From Intrasporangiaceae bacterium (GTDB lineage: Bacteria; Actinomycetota; Actinomycetes; Actinomycetales; Dermatophilaceae), in the NCBI GenBank assembly GCA_012518475.1, contig JAAYSB010000283.1:1-6489 (forward strand): a stretch of DNA of 6,489 nt, written 5' to 3'. Shown piece by piece: positions 1 through 5,641 of this stretch. Every line of letters begins with the position of its first letter. Within the stretch, counting starts at the first letter, position 1. The notes beneath the pieces are model-generated. The model ran no database searches. It had not been told where the DNA came from and saw only the letters and a program-made list of their open reading frames with translations. The position numbers and the translations under genes were made by a program.

Positions 1-496
1 CGACGTCGGGGCGACCGACGATCGCCGCCGCGAGGGCGACGCGCTGCTTCTGACCACCGGACAGGCGCCGCACCGGTGTGCCGGCGAAGCTGTCTATCCC
101 GAGGAGGGAGGAGAGGGCGTCGACCGGCTCGGGCGCGGCATACAGCCTCGACAGGTGGCGCAGCACGTCTCCGGCGCTACGGGTGTTGGGCAGGCCGCCG
201 TCCTGCAGCATGACGCCGACTCGTGAGCGGTGCTCGGGTGCCGCATCCGACGGATCGGTTCCCAGGACACGCACCGTGCCACGATCAGGGCGCTGGAGCC
301 CCTCGAGGCACTCGAGCGTCGTGGTCTTGCCGGCACCGTTGGACCCCAGGACTGCGGTGATGCGGCCCGAGTCCGCACTCCAGGTCGCACCGTCGACGGC
401 AACGACGGGGCCGAAGGCCTTGTGCAGATCCTCGACAACCACAGCCGGTCGACCATCGGGTCGGCCGGGGAGGCTCTCGGCAGAGTGGGCAGACAT
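1..496 (-). CDS. ABC transporter ATP-binding protein, ABC-2/DrrA-like exporter family (partial, N-terminal 165 residues)
   Basis: This is the ATPase subunit of a probable ABC exporter, cut by the left edge of the window. Reading the minus strand from the ATG at 496 gives 165 codons without a stop. Visible motifs are a Walker A GSNGAGKTT at residues 51-59, a Q-loop VMLQDGG at about 95-101, and the signature LSGGQ at 145-149 followed by KQR. Walker B, the D-loop and the switch histidine lie outside the window. The Q-loop region followed by a helical part (LRHLSRLYAAP) resembles DrrA/NatA-type ATPases that pair with ABC-2 permeases, so a permease gene probably follows to the left. The substrate cannot be told. 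In Mycobacterium tuberculosis an ABC ATPase (Rv1458c) is likewise encoded divergently from the suf operon, so this may be its counterpart. The start is supported by a TAAGAT -10 box eight bases upstream on the same strand; there is no Shine-Dalgarno sequence. Confidence 0.9.
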   Translation of the reverse strand, partial: MSAHSAESLPGRPDGRPAVVVEDLHKAFGPVVAVDGATWSADSGRITAVLGSNGAGKTTTLECLEGLQRPDRGTVRVLGTDPSDAAPEHRSRVGVMLQDGGLPNTRSAGDVLRHLSRLYAAPEPVDALSSLLGIDSFAGTPVRRLSGGQKQRVALAAAIVGRPDV

Positions 497-521
497 CGTG
501 CGTCATCTTAGGCTTAGCACC
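486..521 (+). promoter_or_regulatory. Putative psd promoter, leaderless
   Basis: A -35-like TGGGCA at 486-491 and a -10-like TAGGCT at 509-514 are separated by 17 bases. The -10 box ends seven bases before the GTG at 522, which would put the transcription start at or within a base or two of the start codon. No Shine-Dalgarno sequence precedes the GTG, which fits a leaderless mRNA. The -35 box lies inside the first codons of the divergent ABC gene. This is inferred from sequence only. Confidence 0.45.
497..510 (-). promoter_or_regulatory. Putative promoter -10 box of the divergent ABC gene
   Basis: On the minus strand TAAGAT (positions 510 to 505) fits the TANNNT actinobacterial -10 pattern and sits eight bases before the ATG at 496. 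Transcription would start at or very close to the start codon. I see no convincing -35 box 16-18 bases further upstream. The box overlaps the psd -10 box on the other strand by two bases (509-510), so the two promoters should compete or be controlled together. Confidence 0.4.
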
Positions 522-1187
522 GTGAGCGATCTCCGCAGGCCCCTCGTCGACCCCGCAGGACTACCCGCCGTGGGGGTTGCAGCCCTTCCGGCGGCCCTGG
601 CGGCGGTCACCCTTAGGGGGCGGCTGGCGCTCGGGCTCAGCCTGTTGCCGGCCGCAGTGGCGGCGTTCTTCCGTGACCCGGACCGCACGGCTGACAGCAC
701 CCCCGTGGATCCGGGCCTGGTCCTGTCGCCGGCTGACGGCAAGGTCATGCACGCCGGAGACCCCCAGCCCGGGGTCGCGCCGGAGGGGGAGTGGCTCCAG
801 GTGGCGATCTTCCTGTCCGTGTTCGACGTGCACATCAACCGCAGCCCTGCTGCCGGCCGCGTGACGTCGGTCAGCTATCGACCCGGCAAGTGGCTCGCGG
901 CCTATACGGCGGAGAGCGCCACCGAGAACGAGGTCAGCGAGATCGCCCTCGAGGTGCCGGTCGGCGACGGGCACCGGCCGCTGATCTTCCGCCAGATCGT
1001 CGGCCTGCTGGCCCGGCGGGTCGTGACCCGGGTCGCACCGGGTGACGTCGTCCGGGCGGGGGAGCGGATCGGTCTGATGAAGTTCGGCTCACGCATGGAC
1101 GTCTTCGTGCCCAGGGACTGCTCCATCGAGGTCCGCCGCGGCGACCGGGTGGTGGCCGGCGAGACCGTGATCGCCCGCTGGACATGA
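522..1187 (+). CDS. psd: Phosphatidylserine decarboxylase proenzyme, short form (Psd)
   Basis: Membrane-associated pyruvoyl enzyme that decarboxylates phosphatidylserine to phosphatidylethanolamine. The reading gives 221 residues from GTG 522, the size of the short bacterial/archaeal-type Psd. The N-terminus (residues about 13-50) is rich in Ala and Leu and likely anchors the protein in the membrane; it ends in FFRDP, typical of the family. Asp72 in SPADGKV and His104 in DVHINRSP are the expected catalytic Asp and His. FGSRMDVFVP holds the self-cleavage site Gly189-Ser190, so Ser190 would become the pyruvoyl group of a 32-residue alpha chain. An in-frame GTG at 498 would add eight residues, but 522 fits the -10 box better. 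The frame stays open far upstream into the ABC gene, where it is only its antisense shadow. The stop overlaps the pssA start by four bases (ATGA), so the two genes are co-transcribed. Confidence 0.93.
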   Translation: MSDLRRPLVDPAGLPAVGVAALPAALAAVTLRGRLALGLSLLPAAVAAFFRDPDRTADSTPVDPGLVLSPADGKVMHAGDPQPGVAPEGEWLQVAIFLSVFDVHINRSPAAGRVTSVSYRPGKWLAAYTAESATENEVSEIALEVPVGDGHRPLIFRQIVGLLARRVVTRVAPGDVVRAGERIGLMKFGSRMDVFVPRDCSIEVRRGDRVVAGETVIARWT

Positions 1188-2188
1188 GTCCCATCGAGCC
1201 CGACGAGCGCCAGATGCGCCGCTTCGAGCGGCGTGAGGCCCGCGGTCAGCGACGCAGGTTCGCCAGGTGGCGACTTGTCTCGCCCACCGGTGCCGACGTC
1301 GTCTCGATCCGCCAGCTCAGCAAGAAGGACCGTCTTCGCGTCACCGCCCCGAGCATCTTCACGACGGCGAACATGGCCTGCGGCTTCAGCTCGGTCCTGC
1401 TCGCCTTCCGCGAGCAGTTCACCTGGGCCGCCGGCATCCTCTTCCTCGCCATCCTGCTCGACATCGCCGACGGCTTCGTCGCCCGCAAGGTCGGCGCGAC
1501 GAGTCCTTTCGGTGTCCAGCTCGACTCCCTCGCGGACCTCATCTCCTTCGGGATGGCCCCGGCCGTCCTCGTCCACACCTGGGCCCTCGACTCGTGGCCG
1601 ATCGCCGCCTGGGCCGGTGCCTTCTTCTGGCTCGCCTGCGCCGCCTTCCGACTCGCGCGCTTCAACGTGACGGTCGACCCGATGGAGGACAAACGCTACT
1701 TCGTCGGACTGCCGAGCCCCGGCGCCGCGGCGGTCATCATCGCGACGATCTTCGCCCTCACGACTCCGGACGTCGGTCCGCGGGTCGGCCAGGTCGCGCT
1801 GCTGCCGGTCATCGTCTCGGTGGTGCCGGCGGTGCTCATGATCACGTCCGTGCGGTTCCGGTCCTTCCGCAACCTGCTCTCGCCGACGACGACCCGGGCC
1901 ACCGCGATCACAGCCGCCATCGTGCTGGCCATCGTCGTCGGACTGGTCCTGGCCCCCGCATACACGATGCTGGGGATCGCGTATGCGTATGTCCTGAGCG
2001 CACCCCTCGGCGTCATCACCGCTCCCGCGCGGGAGCGGCTGTTCGGTCCCGACTCGGTCGCCCCGCCCCGCTATCGCACCCGGTCGGTGTTCCTTCCGGA
2101 GGACGACGACAGTGAGGACGACGACAGTGAGTTCGACGACGGTGACCTTGAGAGCGACCCCGGGTCCGGTGAAGACTCCCGGGGTTAG
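1184..2188 (+). CDS. pssA: CDP-diacylglycerol--serine O-phosphatidyltransferase (PssA)
   Basis: Integral membrane enzyme that transfers phosphatidyl from CDP-diacylglycerol to L-serine, giving the phosphatidylserine that Psd decarboxylates. The 334-residue protein carries a perfect CDP-alcohol phosphatidyltransferase motif DG(x)2AR(x)8G(x)3D(x)3D, with Asp96-Gly97, Ala100-Arg101, Gly110, Asp114 and Asp118; these Asp residues bind the metal and the CDP group. About six to eight hydrophobic segments lie between residues 56 and 285. The first 50 residues are strongly basic. The last 30 are strongly acidic and include two EDDDS copies. Together these make it longer than the roughly 240-290 residues usual for the type II enzyme. 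The ATG at 1184 overlaps the psd stop as ATGA, with no clear Shine-Dalgarno sequence, so translation is probably coupled to psd. The sister enzyme for phosphatidylinositol phosphate shares the motif, but the pairing with psd argues strongly for PssA. Confidence 0.93.
   Translation: MSPIEPDERQMRRFERREARGQRRRFARWRLVSPTGADVVSIRQLSKKDRLRVTAPSIFTTANMACGFSSVLLAFREQFTWAAGILFLAILLDIADGFVARKVGATSPFGVQLDSLADLISFGMAPAVLVHTWALDSWPIAAWAGAFFWLACAAFRLARFNVTVDPMEDKRYFVGLPSPGAAAVIIATIFALTTPDVGPRVGQVALLPVIVSVVPAVLMITSVRFRSFRNLLSPTTTRATAITAAIVLAIVVGLVLAPAYTMLGIAYAYVLSAPLGVITAPARERLFGPDSVAPPRYRTRSVFLPEDDDSEDDDSEFDDGDLESDPGSGEDSRG
2099..2128 (+). repeat. Two perfect tandem copies of a 15-bp unit inside pssA
   Basis: GAGGACGACGACAGT occurs at 2099-2113 and again at 2114-2128 with no mismatch. 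It encodes EDDDS twice, in the acidic C-terminal tail of PssA. The unit is a multiple of three, so copy-number change would keep the reading frame. Confidence 0.9.
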
Positions 2189-2205
2189 GGCATCCTTCCT
2201 TTGTA
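2157..2205 (+). terminator. Putative terminator of the psd-pssA unit
   Basis: ACCCCGGG at 2157-2164 is perfectly complementary to CCCGGGGT at 2178-2185, giving an 8-bp, almost all G+C stem with a 13-base loop. The right arm ends one base before the pssA stop codon TAG completes, so the stem lies in coding sequence. It is followed by a loose T/C-rich stretch (about 2193-2208) rather than a clean T run, so termination may be partial. It separates the phospholipid genes from the sufR promoter. Confidence 0.5.
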
Positions 2206-2235
2206 GTCTTTCGCGCATTTATCTAACATGTATGT
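2201..2235 (+). promoter_or_regulatory. Putative sufR/suf operon promoter
   Basis: The stretch from about 2189 to 2259 is clearly richer in A+T (roughly 44% G+C by hand count) than its surroundings. It holds a -35-like TTGTAG at 2201-2206 and a -10-like TAACAT at 2224-2229 with a 17-base spacer. Transcription would start near 2236, which is exactly the GTG of the longer sufR reading frame. This is the only obvious promoter for the five suf genes that follow, since each is overlapped by or nearly touches its neighbour. Confidence 0.55.
2226..2235. promoter_or_regulatory. Inverted repeat ACAT-GT-ATGT over the -10 box, candidate SufR operator
   Basis: ACAT at 2226-2229 and ATGT at 2232-2235 are inverted copies separated by GT. 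The left arm is inside the proposed -10 box and the right arm reaches the proposed transcription start. A bound dimer here would block RNA polymerase. Known SufR proteins repress their own operon from a palindrome in this position, but I cannot confirm that this exact sequence matches the actinobacterial consensus. The arms are short, so chance is possible. Confidence 0.3.
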
Positions 2236-3027
2236 GTGGTTTTTATCGAGCGATCCGTCATGCCCAGGGGACAGCAGTCCCCGGCGGCTGACCCCAGCAC
2301 CAGGGACATGGTGCTGCGGAGGATCAGCGAGGCCGGACCGGTCACCGCGACAACGCTCTGCGCGGACCTCGGGCTGACCGACACCGCCATCCGACGCCAC
2401 ATAGACGGACTCCTCGCCGACGGGCTCATCGAGTCCCGTGAGGTCCGTCCTCCCGGTCGTCGCCGCCGCGGGCGTCCTGCACGCGGCTGGGTCGTCAGCT
2501 CGCAGGGCCATAGCGTCCTGTCGGCCGACTACGACCACCTTGCCAACGCGGCCCTGCGCTTCCTCGCCGAGACCGCAGGCCCGGATGCCGTCGCCGCGTT
2601 CGCCGAGCGGCGTGCAGCCGAGGTCGAGGAGCGCTACGCCGCTGAGCTGACCGAGGCCGGGGACGACCCCCAGGTGCGTGCCACCGTCCTCGTCGAGGCG
2701 CTGACGCGCGACGGGTATGCCGCGAGCACCCGCCCGGTCGGCTCCGGTGAGGCCACCCTCGGCCTGCAGCTGTGCCAGGGTCACTGCCCTGTCCAGCACG
2801 TCGCCGCCGAGTTCCCACAGTTCTGCGACGCCGAGACCGAGGCCTTCTCCCGTCTGCTCGGTGTCCACGTCCAGCGGCTGGCCACCCTCGCCCAGGGCGA
2901 CCACGTCTGCACCACCTTCGTTCCCGTCGCCGCCGTCGCCGCCGGCCCACCTGACCGCCGGGGACCAGAGCACCACGACAACCATCCCGAGAACCCCACC
3001 CACCCACCGGAAGGGTCGAACCCATGA
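2236..3027 (+). CDS. sufR: SufR-type Fe-S cluster-binding transcriptional repressor of the suf operon
   Basis: DNA-binding regulator expected to repress the suf operon when its Fe-S cluster is present and to release it under iron or oxidative/nitrosative stress. Numbered from GTG 2236 (263 residues), a winged helix-turn-helix covers about residues 24-70, with TATTLCADLGLTDTAIRRHI as the recognition part. A basic wing PGRRRRGRPARGW follows at 73-85. The C-terminal half has Cys180-x3-Cys184-x12-Cys197-x27-Cys225, the same spacing as Cys175/179/192/220 of M. tuberculosis SufR (Rv1460), as I recall it. The last 35 residues are rich in Pro and His and look disordered. An in-frame ATG at 2260 would give 255 residues with a 24-base leader. 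Neither start has a good Shine-Dalgarno sequence, and the promoter favours a leaderless GTG 2236. The stop overlaps the sufB start as ATGA. Confidence 0.93.
   Translation: MVFIERSVMPRGQQSPAADPSTRDMVLRRISEAGPVTATTLCADLGLTDTAIRRHIDGLLADGLIESREVRPPGRRRRGRPARGWVVSSQGHSVLSADYDHLANAALRFLAETAGPDAVAAFAERRAAEVEERYAAELTEAGDDPQVRATVLVEALTRDGYAASTRPVGSGEATLGLQLCQGHCPVQHVAAEFPQFCDAETEAFSRLLGVHVQRLATLAQGDHVCTTFVPVAAVAAGPPDRRGPEHHDNHPENPTHPPEGSNP
3009..3014 (+). promoter_or_regulatory. Ribosome binding site of sufB
   Basis: GGAAGG lies nine bases before the sufB ATG at 3024, inside the last codons of sufR. It supports that start and means sufB can be initiated independently as well as by coupling to sufR. 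Confidence 0.65.
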
Positions 3028-4442
3028 GCACCATCGAAGAGCTCAACCCAGGACTGAAGGACATCGGCCGCTATGAGTACGGCTGGGCCGACAGCGACAC
3101 CGCCGGCTCCTCCGCCAAGCGCGGTCTGAACGAGGACGTCGTCCTCGACATCAGTCGCCGCAAGAGCGAACCGCAGTGGATGGAGGACCTCCGGCTGAAG
3201 TCGCTGCGACTGTTCGACAAGAAGCCGATGCCGCACTGGGGCAGCGACCTCACCGGCATCGACTTCCAGAACATCAAGTACTTCGTGAAGTCCACCGAGA
3301 AGCAGGCGACCTCCTGGGAGGACCTGCCCGAGGACATCAAGAACACCTATGACCGGCTCGGCATCCCCGAGGCGGAGAAGCAGCGCCTCGTGGCCGGCGT
3401 CGCCGCCCAGTACGAGTCCGAGGTCGTCTATCACCAGATCCGTGAGGACCTCGAGGAGAAGGGCGTCATCTTCGTCGACACCGACACCGGACTGCGTGAG
3501 TACGAGGACCTCTTCAAGGAGCACTTCGCGACCGTCATCCCCGCCGGGGACAACAAGTTCGCCTCCCTCAACACCGCTGTCTGGTCCGGCGGCTCGTTCA
3601 TCTACGTCCCTCCGGGAGTCCACGTCGACATCCCGCTCCAGGCGTACTTCCGGATCAACACCGAGAACATGGGGCAGTTCGAGCGGACTCTGATCATCGC
3701 CGACGAGGGCTCCTACGTGCACTACGTCGAGGGCTGCACCGCGCCGATCTACAAGACCGACAGCCTGCACAGCGCCGTCGTCGAGATCATCGTCAAGAAG
3801 AACGCCCGCGTCCGCTACACGACCATCCAGAACTGGTCGAACAACGTCTACAACCTCGTGACCAAGCGCGCGACCTGCGCCGAGGGAGCCACGATGGAGT
3901 GGATCGACGGCAACATCGGCTCCAAGGTGACGATGAAGTACCCGGCCGTCTACCTCCTCGGCGAGCACGCCAAGGGCGAGACGCTCTCGATCGCCTTCGC
4001 GGGTGAGGGTCAGCACCAGGACGCCGGCTCGAAGATGGTCCACGCCGCTCCGCACACGAGCAGCACGATCGTCTCCAAGTCCGTCGCCCGCGGTGGCGGG
4101 CGCACCTCCTACCGCGGCCTGGTCCAGATCAATGAGGGCGCCCACGGGTCGAAGAGCTCGGTCGTCTGTGACGCCCTGCTCGTCGACACGATCAGTCGCT
4201 CCGACACCTACCCCTACGTCGACATCCGCGAGGACGACGTGCAGATGGGTCATGAGGCGACCGTCTCCAAGGTGTCCGAGGACCAGCTGTTCTACCTCCG
4301 CTCCCGCGGCCTGTCCGAGGAGGAGGCGATGGCGATGATCGTGCGCGGCTTCGTCGAGCCGATCGCCAAGGAGCTGCCGATGGAGTACGCCCTCGAGCTC
4401 AACCGCCTCATCGAACTCCAGATGGAAGGAGCCGTTGGATGA
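3024..4442 (+). CDS. sufB: Fe-S cluster assembly scaffold protein SufB
   Basis: Cytosolic scaffold subunit of the SufBC2D complex, on which sulfur and iron are assembled into nascent Fe-S clusters. The 472-residue protein matches the usual SufB length and is highly conserved throughout. Recognisable blocks include FIYVPPGVHVDIPLQAYFRI near 193-212, the YVHYVEGCTAP block with Cys238, and the C-terminal block ending in LNRLIELQMEGAVG. By position and spacing (28 residues), Cys382 and His410-Glu411 correspond to E. coli SufB Cys405 and His433-Glu434, the residues implicated in cluster assembly at the SufB-SufD interface. The coding sequence is continuous: there is no intein, unlike M. tuberculosis SufB. 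It starts inside the sufR stop and ends inside the sufD start, both ATGA overlaps, so it sits firmly within the operon. Confidence 0.98.
   Translation: MSTIEELNPGLKDIGRYEYGWADSDTAGSSAKRGLNEDVVLDISRRKSEPQWMEDLRLKSLRLFDKKPMPHWGSDLTGIDFQNIKYFVKSTEKQATSWEDLPEDIKNTYDRLGIPEAEKQRLVAGVAAQYESEVVYHQIREDLEEKGVIFVDTDTGLREYEDLFKEHFATVIPAGDNKFASLNTAVWSGGSFIYVPPGVHVDIPLQAYFRINTENMGQFERTLIIADEGSYVHYVEGCTAPIYKTDSLHSAVVEIIVKKNARVRYTTIQNWSNNVYNLVTKRATCAEGATMEWIDGNIGSKVTMKYPAVYLLGEHAKGETLSIAFAGEGQHQDAGSKMVHAAPHTSSTIVSKSVARGGGRTSYRGLVQINEGAHGSKSSVVCDALLVDTISRSDTYPYVDIREDDVQMGHEATVSKVSEDQLFYLRSRGLSEEEAMAMIVRGFVEPIAKELPMEYALELNRLIELQMEGAVG
4424..4431 (+). promoter_or_regulatory. Ribosome binding site of sufD
   Basis: GGAAGGAG, close to the ideal Shine-Dalgarno sequence, lies seven bases before the sufD ATG at 4439 and inside the last codons of sufB. 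It is the strongest such site in the window and fixes the sufD start. Confidence 0.8.
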
Positions 4443-5641
4443 GCCTGCTTGCACCTGTCGGCCAGGCCGACAGCGCATCAGCGCCCCACACCCACAGCGC
4501 CGAGACCCTGGTCCCGGACGCGTCCCGCGCCGAGCGTACGCAATCGTATGCGGTCGCTGACTTCCCCGTGCCGGACGGCCGGGAGGAGGAGTGGCGCTTC
4601 ACGCCGCTCGACCGGCTCGGCGCGCTCATGCGCGACGAGGCCACCGGCGCGTGCCTGACGTGGGAGGAGCAGCTCCCTGAGGGCGTCACCCTGTCGACGA
4701 TGAGTGTCCAGGAGTGGCAGGAGCAGACCGCACCGAAGCCTGCCGACCGCCCGGCTGCCGTCGCGGCTGCGCACAGCGGTGGGGTCGGTGTCATCGACAT
4801 CCCGGCCAACGCCGAGGTCGCCGAACCGGTCCGGATCACGCTGACCGGTGAGCAGCACGACGTCGTCCACGGCCACCTGCTCATCCGCGCCGGTCACCAC
4901 GCCAAGGCGACCGTCGTCCTTGCCCACCAGGGCACCTCCTCGTACAGCGAGGTCCTCACCGTCGTCGCCGGTGACGGCGCCGAGCTCACGGTCGTCTCGC
5001 TCCAGGAGTGGGAGGACGACGCGCTCCACCTCGGCCAGCACGATGTCGTCGTGGGCCGCGACGCAACGGTCAAGCACATCGCCGTCACCCTCGGTGGCTC
5101 GGTGGTGCGGCTCAACACCAACGCGACCTATGCCGGCCCGGGCGGCTCCTTCGAGGGCCTCGGGGTCTACTTCGCGGACGCCGGCCAGCACCTCGAGCAC
5201 CGGCTCTTCGTCGACCACGAGGCCCCGCACTGCACCTCGAACGTCGAGTACAAGGGCGCGCTCCAGGGCGACACCGCCCGCACCGTCTGGGTCGGCGACG
5301 TCCTCATCCGCGCGAGCGCGGAGGGCACGGACACCTACGAGCTCAACCGCAACCTCATCCTCACCGACGGCGCCCGCGCCGACTCGGTGCCGAACCTCGA
5401 GATCGAGACCGGGGAGATCGCCGGGGCCGGCCACGCTGCCGCGACCGGCCGCTTCGACGACCTCCAGCTCTTCTACCTCATGGCCCGCGGCATCCCCGAG
5501 GAGGAGGCCCGCCGGCTCGTGGTCCGTGGCTTCTTCGCTGCGATCATCGCCCGCATCGGCATCCCCGAGGTCAGCGACCACCTCATGGAGGTCATCGACC
5601 GCGAGCTCGAGTCCACCCCGGCCGTCGGGAACCGCTCATGA
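4439..5641 (+). CDS. sufD: Fe-S cluster assembly protein SufD
   Basis: Partner of SufB in the SufBC2D complex, needed for iron acquisition and for a stable heterodimer. The 400-residue product has the variable N-terminal helical part (about residues 1-110, including the EEEWRFTPLDRL stretch seen in SufD proteins). A beta-helix core follows, then the conserved C-terminal block PNLEIETGEIAGAGHAAATG, FDDLQLFYLMARGIPEEEAR and VVRGFF. His332 in GAGHAAATG aligns with E. coli SufD His360. The cysteine that in E. coli lies two residues before that histidine (Cys358) is alanine here. SufB and SufD share the C-terminal fold, but lower conservation, the EEEWRF stretch and position after sufB identify this one as SufD. 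Its stop overlaps the next start as ATGA. Confidence 0.96.
   Translation: MSLLAPVGQADSASAPHTHSAETLVPDASRAERTQSYAVADFPVPDGREEEWRFTPLDRLGALMRDEATGACLTWEEQLPEGVTLSTMSVQEWQEQTAPKPADRPAAVAAAHSGGVGVIDIPANAEVAEPVRITLTGEQHDVVHGHLLIRAGHHAKATVVLAHQGTSSYSEVLTVVAGDGAELTVVSLQEWEDDALHLGQHDVVVGRDATVKHIAVTLGGSVVRLNTNATYAGPGGSFEGLGVYFADAGQHLEHRLFVDHEAPHCTSNVEYKGALQGDTARTVWVGDVLIRASAEGTDTYELNRNLILTDGARADSVPNLEIETGEIAGAGHAAATGRFDDLQLFYLMARGIPEEEARRLVVRGFFAAIIARIGIPEVSDHLMEVIDRELESTPAVGNRS

Noticed and set aside
498..520. GTGC/GCAC inverted arms in the divergent promoter region
   Set aside because: Only four base pairs with no extension on either side; expected by chance in such G+C-rich DNA.
78..521. Upstream extension of the psd frame to an ATG at 78
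   Set aside because: The extra sequence is the antisense of the ABC ATPase, is rich in Arg and Ser, and has no similarity to Psd. The GTG at 522 gives the family's normal length.
902..2218. 438-codon open frame on the minus strand opposite psd/pssA
   Set aside because: Its product is full of Arg, Asp, Gly and Glu with low-complexity runs and no recognisable domain. It lies opposite two well-supported genes and is a by-product of high G+C codon use.
2781..4478. 565-codon open frame on the minus strand opposite sufB
   Set aside because: The long open frame mirrors the third-position G/C bias of sufB. The product is rich in Leu, Val, Asp and Gly and lacks a fold signature; sufB is certain on the other strand.
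4478..5581. 367-codon open frame on the minus strand opposite sufD
   Set aside because: Same antisense artefact as opposite sufB; the coding evidence for sufD is much stronger.
5008..5637. Upstream extension of the Rieske gene frame to position 5008
   Set aside because: It is Arg/Pro/His-rich out-of-frame translation of sufD. The ATG at 5638 gives a complete 112-residue Rieske protein.
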